Below the pieces are notes generated by a model. That model had not been told where the DNA came from and did no database searches. It worked only from the letters and a program-made list of their open reading frames with translations. Below are positions 17,822 to 27,610 of a stretch of DNA of 64,000 nt, one piece after another. Location: contig JACCER010000020.1 in NCBI GenBank assembly GCA_013416445.1, positions 1-64,000 on the forward strand. Direction: 5' to 3'. Source of the DNA: Alcaligenaceae bacterium. Lineage in GTDB: Bacteria > Pseudomonadota > Gammaproteobacteria > Burkholderiales > Burkholderiaceae_B. The first letter of the stretch is position 1; each line of letters begins with the position of its first letter. Position numbers and translations under genes: made by a program.

Positions 17822-19039
17822 TCACGAGGCCAGCCAGCGCAAAACGCCCTGACCTGCTGCCTTGCCGCTGGCAAAACAGGCTGTCAGCAAATAGCCGCCT
17901 GTCGGGGCCTCCCAATCCAGCATCTCGCCTGCACAAAACACCCCAGGCACGGCCAGCAACATGCCGTCTTGATTGACCTCGTCAAAACGTACACCGCCCG
18001 CCGTGCTGATGGCTTCATCCAGAGGCCGCACGCCATGAAGGCGCACGGGCAGGCACTTGATGCCCGCCGCAAGCGTTTCAGGATGCTCGAAAGTCTCTTT
18101 GGACAGGCTTTCACGCAGCAAACCCATCTTGACACCATGCAAGCCCAGACGGCTGGCCAGATGACTGGACCATGAACGCGCGCCACGCGGCCGGGTGACT
18201 TCAGCCAGCACTTGCTCTGGCGTGCGCGCGGGAAGCAAATCGATATACAGCGTTGCCGAACCTGCCGCCAGCACAGCGTCGCGCAGCGGCGTCGACCAGG
18301 CGTAGATCAACCCGCCCTCCAGGCCATCAGCTGTCACCATGCACTCTCCGCGCCGCATGACAAAATCCCCCTGCGGTTTAATGGCGATGGACTTCAGGGG
18401 CTGCCCCGCAAATCGCTCTGCGAAATAGGGGCTCCAGCCAGCGATGAAACCGCAATTGGCCGGCAGCAAAGGGGCAATGGCCACACCTTTGTTCTCTAGC
18501 AAAGGCTGCCAGGCGCCGTTCGAACCCAGCCGCGCCCAACTGCCACCGCCCAAAGCCAGCACCACGGCGTCAGCGTGCCTGCTGACTACGCCGCCGGGGG
18601 TATCCAGCAGCAAAGCGCCATCGTTAGCCCAACCGCGCCAGTGGTGGCGCGCATGCACTTTCACGCCGCTGGCGCGCAGCCTTTGCAACCAGATACGTAG
18701 CAAGGGCGCGGCTTTCATTTCAGTAGGAAATACCCGGCCCGATGAGCCCACAAAGGTGTCTATCCCCAGGCCATGCGCCCACTGGCGCAAGGCAGTGGCG
18801 TCGAAGAGGTCCAGCCAGGGCGACACCTGCGACTCGCGTGCGCCAAAGCGCGATCTGAACACATCAGTTGCTTCGCTGTGCGTCAGGTTCAAGCCGCCAC
18901 GACCCGCCAGCAAAAACTTGCGTCCCACCGATGGCATGGCGTCGTAGAGATCAACCTGTATGCCCGCATTGACCAGGGTTTCTGCCGCCATCAATCCAGC
19001 TGGGCCACCGCCTATTACTGCTACGGAATAAGTAGACAT
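17822..19039 (-). CDS. TIGR03862/BaiN-like FAD-dependent oxidoreductase
   Basis: 405-residue HI0933-type flavoprotein. The FAD dinucleotide motif GGGPAGLMAAE lies at about 10-20, with the family motif GRKFLLAGRGGLNLTHSE at 39-56 and a second FAD contact VVLALGGGSWARLGSNGAW near 150. The C-terminus contains GVFCAGEMLDWEAPTGGYLLTACFASG, also characteristic of the family. Physiological substrate is unknown for this subfamily. It starts two bases after the maeB stop, so it is translationally linked to malic enzyme. Confidence 0.88.
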   Translation of the reverse strand: MSTYSVAVIGGGPAGLMAAETLVNAGIQVDLYDAMPSVGRKFLLAGRGGLNLTHSEATDVFRSRFGARESQVSPWLDLFDATALRQWAHGLGIDTFVGSSGRVFPTEMKAAPLLRIWLQRLRASGVKVHARHHWRGWANDGALLLDTPGGVVSRHADAVVLALGGGSWARLGSNGAWQPLLENKGVAIAPLLPANCGFIAGWSPYFAERFAGQPLKSIAIKPQGDFVMRRGECMVTADGLEGGLIYAWSTPLRDAVLAAGSATLYIDLLPARTPEQVLAEVTRPRGARSWSSHLASRLGLHGVKMGLLRESLSKETFEHPETLAAGIKCLPVRLHGVRPLDEAISTAGGVRFDEVNQDGMLLAVPGVFCAGEMLDWEAPTGGYLLTACFASGKAAGQGVLRWLAS

Positions 19040-19041
19040 GA

Positions 19042-21357
19042 TCAGGCTGTCATATCGACGGCGCGTTCGATTTCGGCCCGGTTGGCGTCAATTACTGTCA
19101 GCGCCGCCATATTGATAATACGCCGCACCGAAGAACTGGACGTCAGGATATGCACTGGCGCATTTACCCCCAGCAAAAACGGCCCCACCGCCACATTGCC
19201 ACCAGCTGCTGTCTTGAGCAGGTTGTAGGCGATATTGCCTGCGTCGACATTGGGACAAACCAATAAATTGGCCGCGCCAGTCAGGGGGGAAGAGGGCAGG
19301 ATGCGGCGGCGCAGATCTTCGTCCAGGGCGCAGTCGCCATGCATCTCGCCGTCGATTTCGAGATCAGGGTCTTGCGCGCGCACCAGTTCCAGGGCCTGAC
19401 GCATTTTTGCGCCGGATGCGGAACTGCCAGAACCGAAGTTCGAGCGCGACAGCAGCGCCACTTTGGGCACCAATTCCAACTGGGTCAACACTTTAGCAGC
19501 CGCCAGGGTGAACTCGGCCACCTGCTCCGCGCTGGGGTCTTCATTGACATGGGTGTCGACCATGGCCACGACACGCTCGTCAAGCAACAAAATATTCATT
19601 GCGGCATAGCTTTGCGCGCCAGGCTTCTTGCCTATGATTTGGTCGATAAAACGCAAATGCTCGTGATAAGCGCCCACCGTGCCGCACACGAGGCCATCGG
19701 CATCGCCCAGATGCACCATCATGGCGCCTATCAGGGTCAGGCGACGGCGCATCTCCACCCGTGCCATTTCCTTGGTGATGCCATTGCGGCACATTTGGTC
19801 CCAGTAGGTCGTCCAGTATTTATGGAAGCGCTCGTCGGATTCAGGGTTGGTGACCTCTACATCCTGGCCCAGGCGCAAGCGCAGGCCCAGTTTTTCGATA
19901 CGCGATAACAAGACCCCCGGACGCCCCACAAGAATGGGGCGAGCAAGCTTTTCGTCGACCACGACTTGCACGGCGCGCAGCACTCGCTCGTCTTCGCCTT
20001 CAGAGAAGACAATACGCGCCCTGCCCCCATCCCTTACTAGCTGCCTGGCCGTTGCAAACAGCGGCTTCATGAAAGCCCCCGAATGGTAGACAAACTGCTG
20101 CAGTTTCTCGGCATAGGTCTGCAAGTCGGCCAGAGGGCGAGTAGCTACGCCGCCTTCCATGGCCGCCTTGGCTACGGCTGGTGCAATACGCACGATCAGG
20201 CGCGGGTCGAAAGGCTTGGGTATGAGGTAATCGGGGCCGAAAGCCAGATCGTAACCACCATAGGCAGCGGCAACCACGTCGCTTTGCTCTTCTTCAGCCA
20301 GCCCGGCAATGGCGTAGACCGCCGCCCTTTCCATTTCCCGTGTGATGGTCGTGGCGCCGACGTCGAGGGCGCCACGGAAAATATACGGAAAACACAAAAC
20401 ATTATTGACTTGGTTGGGATAATCGGAACGCCCGGTAGCCATGACGACATCATCACGCACCGCATGAGCCACAGCGGGAAGAATTTCGGGGGTGGGATTG
20501 GCCAGCGCCAGGATCAGCGGACGAGCCGCCATGGCTGCGAGCATCTCGGGTTTCAGCACGCCGCCCGCAGACAAGCCCAGAAAGACATCGGCGTCTTTGA
20601 TGACGTCGGCCAGATTGCGCGCGCTGGTTTTCTTGGCGAAGCGGACCATTTCTGGCCCCATGGGTGTCTGGCGGTCTTGATGGACTACACCGTCAATATC
20701 AGTGACCCAGATATTGTCCAGCGGCAAGCCCAGGTCGACCATGAGGTCGAGGCAGGCCAAGGCCGCTGCACCCGCACCCGACGTGACTACCTTGACTTGG
20801 GTGATATCTTTGCCCACCACTTTCAGGCCATTGATGAAGGCCGCCGACACAGTAATCGCCGTGCCGTGCTGGTCGTCGTGAAAGACCGGAATATTCATGC
20901 GTTCGCGCAACTTGCGCTCGACAATGAAGCATTCCGGCGCCTTGATGTCTTCAAGGTTGATGCCACCAAAAGTGGGTTCCAGGCCTGCGATGATTTCCAC
21001 CAGCTTGTCAGGGTCGCTTTCGTTGATTTCGATATCGAAAACATCGAGCCCGGCGAACTTCTTGAACAACACCGCCTTGCCTTCCATGACAGGCTTGGAT
21101 GCCAGGGCCCCGATGTTGCCTAGCCCCAGCACCGCCGTGCCGTTGGTAATGACGCCTACCAAGTTGCCCCTGGCGGTATACCGAAACGCATTCATCGGGT
21201 CATCGACAATTTCTTCGCAGGCGGCGGCTACGCCAGGCGTGTAGGCCAGCCCCAGGTCGCGCTGGGTCATCAGCGGCTTGGAAGCGGTAACTGATATTTT
21301 CCCGGGAGTGGGGAATTCGTGATAGTCCAGTGCCGCCTGCCTGTCTACTGTGCTCAT
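19042..21357 (-). CDS. maeB: NADP-dependent malic enzyme with C-terminal phosphotransacetylase-like domain
   Basis: 771-residue MaeB. The malic-enzyme N-terminal domain (about 18-150) holds [12 protein letters not shown] and [20 protein letters not shown]; the NAD(P)-binding domain (about 165-400) contains [16 protein letters not shown]. Residues about 430-765 form the PTA-like domain that in this family is regulatory (acetyl-CoA binding) rather than catalytic. The enzyme decarboxylates malate to pyruvate, yielding NADPH, which could support PHA and lipid synthesis. It is divergent from a LysR-type gene, 152 bases apart, a likely regulator pair. Confidence 0.95.
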   Translation of the reverse strand: MSTVDRQAALDYHEFPTPGKISVTASKPLMTQRDLGLAYTPGVAAACEEIVDDPMNAFRYTARGNLVGVITNGTAVLGLGNIGALASKPVMEGKAVLFKKFAGLDVFDIEINESDPDKLVEIIAGLEPTFGGINLEDIKAPECFIVERKLRERMNIPVFHDDQHGTAITVSAAFINGLKVVGKDITQVKVVTSGAGAAALACLDLMVDLGLPLDNIWVTDIDGVVHQDRQTPMGPEMVRFAKKTSARNLADVIKDADVFLGLSAGGVLKPEMLAAMAARPLILALANPTPEILPAVAHAVRDDVVMATGRSDYPNQVNNVLCFPYIFRGALDVGATTITREMERAAVYAIAGLAEEEQSDVVAAAYGGYDLAFGPDYLIPKPFDPRLIVRIAPAVAKAAMEGGVATRPLADLQTYAEKLQQFVYHSGAFMKPLFATARQLVRDGGRARIVFSEGEDERVLRAVQVVVDEKLARPILVGRPGVLLSRIEKLGLRLRLGQDVEVTNPESDERFHKYWTTYWDQMCRNGITKEMARVEMRRRLTLIGAMMVHLGDADGLVCGTVGAYHEHLRFIDQIIGKKPGAQSYAAMNILLLDERVVAMVDTHVNEDPSAEQVAEFTLAAAKVLTQLELVPKVALLSRSNFGSGSSASGAKMRQALELVRAQDPDLEIDGEMHGDCALDEDLRRRILPSSPLTGAANLLVCPNVDAGNIAYNLLKTAAGGNVAVGPFLLGVNAPVHILTSSSSVRRIINMAALTVIDANRAEIERAVDMTA

Positions 21358-21509
21358 TTTCCTTGCCCTTTTTTATGACCGCGCCTTGTGTTCCAGCCTG
21401 CGGTGAATTGCATTACCTTGCTTAAGCACCCAGTGTAGCCAAGATACATAAGCTAACTATTTAGTATTAACATACCATCATTACTTTTTCCTAATGGCTA
21501 AATGTCTTC

Positions 21510-22496
21510 ATGGTTACTTTTAAGTCCAGCGATGCAATTCCCAGGCTAATCGGGCGCCTGAAAATGCGGCACCTGGCCCTGTTGCTGCAGATTCAAAAGC
21601 AAGGCTCGCTGACCCGAGTCGCCGAACTGATGGCCACCAGCCAGCCTGCGGTCACTCACGCCCTGGCCGATCTGGAAGACATGTTCGGCACGCCTTTATT
21701 CGAGCGGTCGCCCCGCGGCATGACCGCCACGCCGCTAGGCAAGATCGTGCTTACCAGGGCGCGCGCAATGCTGCACGACCTGGACCTGCTGACGCTGGAC
21801 ATGGAAGCGCTCGCCTCCGGCCGGGCCGCCCATTTGCATATCGGCGCGATTCCCTTCATTTCCGGGCAATTACTGTCGGCCGCCATTCAACACACCTTGC
21901 CCGGAGAACAGCAACTGACCGTCACCATCCACAATGGCACCAGCGACCAACTGCTTGCCATGCTGCGCGACCATGCCATCGACTTTGTCATAGGCCGCCC
22001 TTCCACATCCATGAACATGGAAGGCATCACCCACGAAGTTTTGTATCACCAGCACCCCAGACTGATCGCCAGCCGCGGCTTGGCCGGACGATTAAGCCGA
22101 CGCCGCCTGGACTGGAATGAACTGGCCAGCCTGGACTGGATCCTTGGCCCACGCAATACATCGATGCGCGAGCAGGTTTCAGATATTTTCCTGCGAGCAG
22201 GCCTGAATCCGCCTGCGCCTATCGTGGAAAGCTATTCATCCAAGCTGATTGCCGAAATGATAGTCGCCAATGATAGGGCCGTATCCATCGTACCGGCCGA
22301 TATTGCCGAAGAACTGGTGCGCATCGCTGGCGTGGTCATCGTGCCCTACTCGTTTGACTGGACCCTTTCACCGGTTGCCTTGTTTTCTCGTAAAGAGGCA
22401 TCGCCGCGCAATGTCGACACGCGATTTGCGGCGGCGCTGCGCGGCCTATGTTCCGACACCGGGCCGCGCATTGATAGCAGCCGGTATTTATATTGA
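21510..22496 (+). CDS. LysR-type transcriptional regulator
   Basis: 328-residue LTTR. The N-terminal winged helix is at about 19-78 (MRHLALLLQIQKQGSLTRVAELMATSQPAVTHALADLE), followed by a periplasmic-binding-protein-like effector domain from about 105. The sequence style is that of the GbpR/PcaQ/CbbR-like subgroup with Arg-rich start. Divergent from maeB; the 152-bp intergenic region is A+T rich (about 21430-21500), compatible with LysR binding, though I could not fix a clear T-N11-A operator. Converges with the Bug gene downstream, separated by a degenerate repeat copy. Confidence 0.88.
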   Translation: MVTFKSSDAIPRLIGRLKMRHLALLLQIQKQGSLTRVAELMATSQPAVTHALADLEDMFGTPLFERSPRGMTATPLGKIVLTRARAMLHDLDLLTLDMEALASGRAAHLHIGAIPFISGQLLSAAIQHTLPGEQQLTVTIHNGTSDQLLAMLRDHAIDFVIGRPSTSMNMEGITHEVLYHQHPRLIASRGLAGRLSRRRLDWNELASLDWILGPRNTSMREQVSDIFLRAGLNPPAPIVESYSSKLIAEMIVANDRAVSIVPADIAEELVRIAGVVIVPYSFDWTLSPVALFSRKEASPRNVDTRFAAALRGLCSDTGPRIDSSRYLY

Positions 22497-22536
22497 GATC
22501 ATGGTTCTTGGATGGGCACAAAGCCGAAGACCGTAA

Positions 22537-22567
22537 GTCGGATTGACGCAAAGTGCATCATCCGATG
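22537..22567. repeat. REP-like palindromic repeat, degenerate copy C
   Basis: GTCGGATTG...ATCATCCGATGC immediately before the Bug stop codon (22569) in the convergent lysR/Bug intergenic space. The arms are recognisable but mutated. Confidence 0.45.
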
Positions 22568-22568
22568 C

Positions 22569-23576
22569 TTAATCCACCCGCAACCCCATCTCTTGGGTCA
22601 GTTCAGCAAATCTGGCGATATCCTGTTGAATCATGGTCTGAAACTCAAGGGCGCTGCTGATAGTCGTGTCATAGCCCAACGCCTGCAAACCTTGCTCCAC
22701 ATCAGTGCGGCGCATCACTCGCGCAATGGCGCTATTCAGCCGTTCAATGATGGCCGGCGCTGTGCCCGCAGGTGCCAGCAGGCCGTGCCACTGGTCCAGT
22801 TCGTAGCCCGGCCAACCCTGTTCGGCCACACTTGCCACATCGGGCAATAAAGGCGAACGCTGCGGCGATGTCACCGCCAGCGCCCGTAGCGTGCCGGCCT
22901 GCAAGAAAGGCAAGGCGCTCGACGCCGTCACCAGACCCAGCTCCACATTGCCTGCCAGTACGGCGCTTAGCGCTGGCCCACACCCTCGATACGGCACATG
23001 CAGCCAGGCGGCCCCGGCGCGACGCACCAGCATTTCACCGGCCAGATGCTGAGGCGTGCCGTTGCCGCAAGAAGCATAGGCCGGCGCCGCTGCCCCAGGC
23101 GCTTCGTTTACGTCCAGTGCCTGCTGCAGACTGGACCAAGCCGATCCGGCGGCGGTCACCAGCACCGATGGCACAAAAGCCACGTTGATCACCCCCACCA
23201 AATCGGTTTGCGGCGAAAAGCCCAACTGGCGATACACGCCGGGATTGATCGCATAGCTGCTATTGGCCACCAGCAAGGTGTAGCCGTCGGGCTTAGCGCG
23301 CGCAACAGCCTGCGCGCCAATATTGCCGCTGGCTCCGGCACGGTTATCCACCACCACGGTTTGCCCTAGTTCCGGCTCCAAACTTGCGGCCAGGCGTCTG
23401 GCCAGCAAATCGGTGCCTCCGCCAGGAGGAAACGTAACGACCAGGGTCACAGGGCGATTCGGGTAGTTCGTATCGCCAGCCACCCCTTGGTGGCTGGTGT
23501 GTGCCCTGGCAATGATCACAGCGACAAAACCCACGATGATCAAGCCAGCCAGCAACCATGCGAAGGATTTACGCAT
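22569..23576 (-). CDS. Bug-family (tripartite tricarboxylate type) extracytoplasmic receptor
   Basis: Bug/TctC-type binding protein, about 335 residues. Start chosen at the ATG at 23576, with an alternative ATG at 23585; both overlap the end of nadC. The N-terminus is a strong hydrophobic segment ([19 protein letters not shown]) with no obvious signal-peptidase site, so it may be an uncleaved anchor. Family motifs [47 protein letters not shown] and the C-terminal [12 protein letters not shown] are clear. The start overlaps the nadC stop, so it is cotranscribed and coupled. No TctA/TctB membrane genes are present. A ligand among pyridine carboxylates is suggested by the partner gene, not shown. 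Confidence 0.87.
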   Translation of the reverse strand: MRKSFAWLLAGLIIVGFVAVIIARAHTSHQGVAGDTNYPNRPVTLVVTFPPGGGTDLLARRLAASLEPELGQTVVVDNRAGASGNIGAQAVARAKPDGYTLLVANSSYAINPGVYRQLGFSPQTDLVGVINVAFVPSVLVTAAGSAWSSLQQALDVNEAPGAAAPAYASCGNGTPQHLAGEMLVRRAGAAWLHVPYRGCGPALSAVLAGNVELGLVTASSALPFLQAGTLRALAVTSPQRSPLLPDVASVAEQGWPGYELDQWHGLLAPAGTAPAIIERLNSAIARVMRRTDVEQGLQALGYDTTISSALEFQTMIQQDIARFAELTQEMGLRVD

Positions 23577-24471
23577 CGACGGCATCCAGGCCAATATCCA
23601 GCACCGACGCGCTGTGGGTAAGCCAACCAACCGCAATCAAATTAACGCCGGTCTGCGCAACGGCAGCGGCAGTCGCCGGCGTAATGCGACCCGAAGCTTC
23701 GGTGATAGCCTTGCCAGCCACCATACGCACCGCCTCGGTCAGGACAGGAATAGGCATATTGTCGAGCAAGACCGCGTCCACGCCCAGAGCCAATCCTTCG
23801 GACAACTGCGCCAAGGTATCTACTTCAAGCTGTATCCTGACCATATGCCCGACCCCTGCACGCGCCCGCGATATGGCCTCGCCCACACTGCCGGCGACAG
23901 CGATATGGTTGTCCTTGATCAGCACGGCATCATCCAGCCCAAAACGATGATTGCTGCCACCGCCGACACGCACCGCGTACTTCTGGACGGCGCGCAATCC
24001 TGGTAGCGTCTTACGCGTGCAACTGACTCGGGCGCCATGACTACGTATGACATCGGCAATTGATGCCGTGGCCGTGGCCACGCCGCTTAAATGTCCCAGG
24101 AAATTCAACGCAGTACGTTCCGCGCCTAAAATAGCGTGCGCCGAACCTTCCAGCGTGGCGATCACATCGCCAGGCATCAGGCGGGCCCCATCTTCACGCT
24201 GCGCCTGTATCTGAATGCCAGCATCCATTAGCCGGAAGGCAAGCCGGGCCAGATCCAGCCCTGCCAAGACACCCGTTTCACGCGCCACCAATTGCAAGCG
24301 GGCCCGGGCCGTCCGGGGAATGATGGCATCGGAGGTCAAGTCGCCCGCCCGCCCCAAGTCTTCGCGCAAAGCATCACGCACCAAGGGCTCCAGAATCACA
24401 TTGGGCAAAGACGCAATAGTCGATACCTGCTCGATGCAGGTGCTTGTCTGTCGCTTATTAATTATGCTCAT
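23569..24471 (-). CDS. nadC: nicotinate-nucleotide pyrophosphorylase (carboxylating), quinolinate PRTase
   Basis: 300-residue QPRTase, which makes nicotinate mononucleotide from quinolinate and PRPP in de novo NAD synthesis. Clear landmarks are [49 protein letters not shown] with catalytic Arg/Lys/Thr residues, [20 protein letters not shown], and EVDTLAQL. The ATG itself lies within a 17-bp palindrome (24464-24480), and no Shine-Dalgarno is visible, so the transcript could be nearly leaderless. nadA and nadB are not adjacent. The 3' end overlaps the Bug receptor gene. Confidence 0.95.
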   Translation of the reverse strand: MSIINKRQTSTCIEQVSTIASLPNVILEPLVRDALREDLGRAGDLTSDAIIPRTARARLQLVARETGVLAGLDLARLAFRLMDAGIQIQAQREDGARLMPGDVIATLEGSAHAILGAERTALNFLGHLSGVATATASIADVIRSHGARVSCTRKTLPGLRAVQKYAVRVGGGSNHRFGLDDAVLIKDNHIAVAGSVGEAISRARAGVGHMVRIQLEVDTLAQLSEGLALGVDAVLLDNMPIPVLTEAVRMVAGKAITEASGRITPATAAAVAQTGVNLIAVGWLTHSASVLDIGLDAVDA

Positions 24472-24480
24472 TTTGAGTAT
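24464..24480. promoter_or_regulatory. candidate NAD-regulon operator, proximal site
   Basis: Palindrome ATGCTCA-TTT-TGAGTAT (six of seven arm positions pair) overlapping the nadC start codon. It matches the upstream palindrome at 24567-24583 in spacing and consensus ATGCTMA-N3-TGAGYAT. It resembles the kind of site I associate with NadQ/NrtR-type NAD repressors; identity of the binder is inference. Confidence 0.5.
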
Positions 24481-24566
24481 TTAAGGATAAAAAATAGTAA
24501 TCAAAATTGTGGGAGTCGCCTGCGTCCATGGCTTGATGTATCAGACAGCGTCACCGGTGTTTAGTT

Positions 24567-24583
24567 ATGCTAACTCTGAGCAT
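24567..24583. promoter_or_regulatory. candidate NAD-regulon operator, distal site
   Basis: ATGCTAA-CTC-TGAGCAT, embedded in a longer inverted repeat whose arms GTTATGCT (24564-24571) and AGCATAAC (24579-24586) are perfect. The centre is 103 bp from that of the nadC-proximal site, close to ten helical turns, which would suit looping or a second operator for the divergent region. Confidence 0.5.
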
Positions 24584-24627
24584 AACAAGGCGTCAAGTAC
24601 CCAATACTGATTTGTATGACGCCAATT

Positions 24628-24668
24628 GTCGAATTGCGCGCCCGGCAGCGCCAATCCAACCTACGAAA
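24628..24668. repeat. REP-like repeat, degenerate copy with flank
   Basis: GTCGAATTGCGCGCC and GCGCCAATCCAACC followed by TACGAAA, i.e. a mutated copy of the family including the CCTACGAAA flank seen at 39283. It lies upstream of diaA/gmhA, the one copy in a divergent region. Confidence 0.5.
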
Positions 24669-24726
24669 CCTTCTCAAGTTACTTCCGTTGACATCATTGG
24701 CTTTCGAACATGAGATAATTGCCGCC

Positions 24727-25320
24727 ATGGACATGACCTCTCACATGACGTCGCATTTCAACGATGCCATCGATGCCTTTAAAGTCAGCTCGCGAGAACT
24801 GGCTGAGCCGCTGTCGGCCGCCGTAGATCTGATATTTGGATCCCTGGCCAACAACGGCAAAATACTGGCTTGCGGCAACGGTGGATCAGCAGCCGACGCA
24901 CAACACTTTATCGCCGAACTCGTCGGCCGTTTCGAGCGCGACCGCCTGCCGCTGGGCGGCCTGGCCCTCAACACCGACACCTCCATACTTACCGCAGTCG
25001 GCAACGACTACGGCTTCGACGCCATTTTCGAAAGACAAGTCACCGCACTGGGCCAATCCGGCGACATACTCGTCGCCATATCAACCAGCGGCAATTCGCC
25101 CAACGTGGTGCGTGCCATCCAGGCTGCCCACGATCGCGACATGTCTGTCATAGCCCTTACCGGAAAAGGCGGTGGAAAAATCACCGAAATTTTGCTCGAA
25201 ACCGACATACACCTGTGCGTTCCACATGACCGGACCATGCGTATCCAGGAAGTGCACATTGTTTTGCTGCATGCACTGTGCGACGGTATCGATGCCTTAT
25301 TACTAGGAGACACGCTGTAA
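24727..25320 (+). CDS. SIS-domain protein, DiaA/GmhA family
   Basis: SIS-domain protein of 197 residues from the ATG at 24727; the open frame extends to 24616 but that leader reads through the repeat and promoter. Motifs: GKILACGNGGSAADAQHF, LNTDTSILTAVGNDYGF, DILVAISTSGNSPNVV, and RIQEVHIVLLHALCDGID, with the His conserved in GmhA catalysis. It could be phosphoheptose isomerase (sedoheptulose-7-P to heptose-7-P for LPS) or the DnaA-binding initiation factor DiaA; the downstream dolP homologue, joined by a TAATG overlap, repeats the E. coli diaA-dolP order and favours DiaA by synteny. A GATAAT -10-like box lies at 24714-24719, only seven bases before the ATG, and no ribosome-binding site is seen, so the message may be leaderless. 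Confidence 0.88.
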   Translation: MDMTSHMTSHFNDAIDAFKVSSRELAEPLSAAVDLIFGSLANNGKILACGNGGSAADAQHFIAELVGRFERDRLPLGGLALNTDTSILTAVGNDYGFDAIFERQVTALGQSGDILVAISTSGNSPNVVRAIQAAHDRDMSVIALTGKGGGKITEILLETDIHLCVPHDRTMRIQEVHIVLLHALCDGIDALLLGDTL

Positions 25321-26018
25321 TGCCTACAAACAAACTCGCTCAACGTGCGCTGCTTGCCGGCTTCGCCCTTACTGCCACCCTTGCCCTGTCGGGTTGCGGA
25401 CTACTGGTGGTTGGCGGCGCCGCAGCCACCACCGCCACGGTCGCCACCGACCGCCGCACCACGGGCGAGCAGGTCGAAGACCAGGCCATCGAGCTAAAAA
25501 CAAACGCCGAAATGCGCAAACTGTTTCCTGACGATAACGCCCGTATAAACGCCACGTCATATGCAGGCCTGGTACTGCTTACAGGCGATGTACCCACACA
25601 GGCAGACAAAGAGCGCGCCGAAAACATGGCCAGGCAAGTAGAAAAGGTCAAAAAGATAATCAATGAATTGCGCGTGGGTGAAATCACTCCGCTTGGCGTG
25701 CGCACCAACGACACCTGGCTGACTTCCAAGGTCAAGACCACGCTCATCAACACCAAAGGCGTGCCCACGCGCACCATCATAGTCACTACTGAACGCGGCG
25801 TCGTTTACCTGCTGGGCAAAGTTACCGCCCAGGAAGGGCAAATGGCGGGCACGGCGGCCTCTGGTGTAAGCGGCGTCAACAAAGTAGTAAAATTATTCGA
25901 GATCGTTTCAGCGGCCAGCCTTAATCCGCAACCTGCGCCCATCCAGGACGGCAGCGCTGACCAGGCTCCGGCTTCCGCCCCCGCCAACAACGCGGTAGAA
26001 ACCATGCCTGTGCAATAA
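25320..26018 (+). CDS. dolP: BON-domain outer-membrane lipoprotein (DolP/YraP-like)
   Basis: 232-residue lipoprotein starting at the ATG that overlaps the previous stop (TAATG). The signal peptide ends LALSGC, a clear lipobox. Two BON domains follow (about 48-118 and 125-195), the second with the GVVYLLGKVTAQEG motif. A Pro/Ala-rich tail ends the protein. In E. coli DolP binds anionic phospholipid at the division site and supports outer-membrane integrity. Coupling to the DiaA/GmhA gene is conserved in enterobacteria. A hairpin plus T-run follows at 26057-26080. Confidence 0.9.
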   Translation: MPTNKLAQRALLAGFALTATLALSGCGLLVVGGAAATTATVATDRRTTGEQVEDQAIELKTNAEMRKLFPDDNARINATSYAGLVLLTGDVPTQADKERAENMARQVEKVKKIINELRVGEITPLGVRTNDTWLTSKVKTTLINTKGVPTRTIIVTTERGVVYLLGKVTAQEGQMAGTAASGVSGVNKVVKLFEIVSAASLNPQPAPIQDGSADQAPASAPANNAVETMPVQ

Positions 26019-26056
26019 AAGCCATTTCATTTGGGCGCCTTTATCTTTCGCAGCAA

Positions 26057-26080
26057 CCGGCCCTTAAAAGCCGGCCTTTT
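26057..26080 (+). terminator. Rho-independent terminator after dolP
   Basis: Stem CCGGC (26057-26061) / GCCGG (26070-26074) with an 8-base loop, then CCTTTT. It lies 39 bases after the dolP stop and 12 bases before the next gene. Confidence 0.6.
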
Positions 26081-26091
26081 AACTGAGTGCA

Positions 26092-26583
26092 ATGAAAAAA
26101 GTTCTTATTGGCATCGTTGTCGTTCTGGCTGTGGCAATGGCCGGCATCTGGCAATTCTCGGACTCGGCCAAAATGGCGCCCGACGTTACCTTTACATCGC
26201 TGACTGGTGAAAAAATCACCACACAAGATCTGCGTGGCAAGGTTGTGCTGGTCAAGTTCTGGGCTACCAGTTGCGTGACCTGCATTGCGCAAATGCCCGA
26301 CACCATCCAGAACTACAAAGACTTGTCGCCCAGGGGCTTTGAAACCATAGCGGTAGCCATGCAGTACGATCCGCCAAATTATGTCAAAAATTACGCCGAC
26401 ACACGCAACTTGCCGTTTACCGTAGCCATCGACTCCATGGGCGATATCGCCAAGGCGTTTGGCGATGTCAAGCTCACGCCTACCGCTTTTCTTATCGACA
26501 AAGAAGGGCATATCGTCAAGCGCTATCTTGGCAACTACGACAAGGCGGCATTCCTCAGTATCGTCAATAAGGCGCTGGGCTAA
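26092..26583 (+). CDS. TlpA-like periplasmic thioredoxin-fold protein
   Basis: 163-residue TlpA/ResA-type thiol-disulfide oxidoreductase. An N-terminal hydrophobic signal/anchor (about 4-20) places it in the periplasm. The redox motif is WATSCVTC (CVTC, about 61-64) and the cis-proline loop is LTPTAFLIDKEG. A family role in cytochrome c maturation or in reducing periplasmic disulfides is usual, but no cytochrome genes are nearby, so the partner is unknown. It sits alone between terminator-like structures. Confidence 0.88.
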   Translation: MKKVLIGIVVVLAVAMAGIWQFSDSAKMAPDVTFTSLTGEKITTQDLRGKVVLVKFWATSCVTCIAQMPDTIQNYKDLSPRGFETIAVAMQYDPPNYVKNYADTRNLPFTVAIDSMGDIAKAFGDVKLTPTAFLIDKEGHIVKRYLGNYDKAAFLSIVNKALG

Positions 26584-26585
26584 TT

Positions 26586-26616
26586 CGTATTACACACTAC
26601 GCGCTAATCCGACCTA
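26586..26616. repeat. REP-like palindromic repeat, half-degenerate copy D
   Basis: One intact arm, GCGCTAATCCGACCTAC, with a decayed partner (CGTATTAC), directly after the tlpA-like stop. Confidence 0.55.
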
Positions 26617-26634
26617 CAATAATCCAAATTACCG

Positions 26635-26663
26635 CCCGGGAGTTTCCACCATTCCCGGGTTTT
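26635..26663 (+). terminator. hairpin followed by T-run
   Basis: CCCGGG (26635-26640) and CCCGGG (26654-26659) pair across a 13-base loop and are followed by TTTT. A weak terminator between the thioredoxin gene and argB is plausible. Confidence 0.4.
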
Positions 26664-26696
26664 GCACATCTGATGTGCCGACCTGCCCCAACTTGA

Positions 26697-27605
<909 letters not shown>

Positions 27606-27610
27606 GCCAC

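Noticed and set aside
20083-21123. Plus-strand open frame of 346 codons
   Set aside because: Antisense to maeB; no domain similarity recognised.
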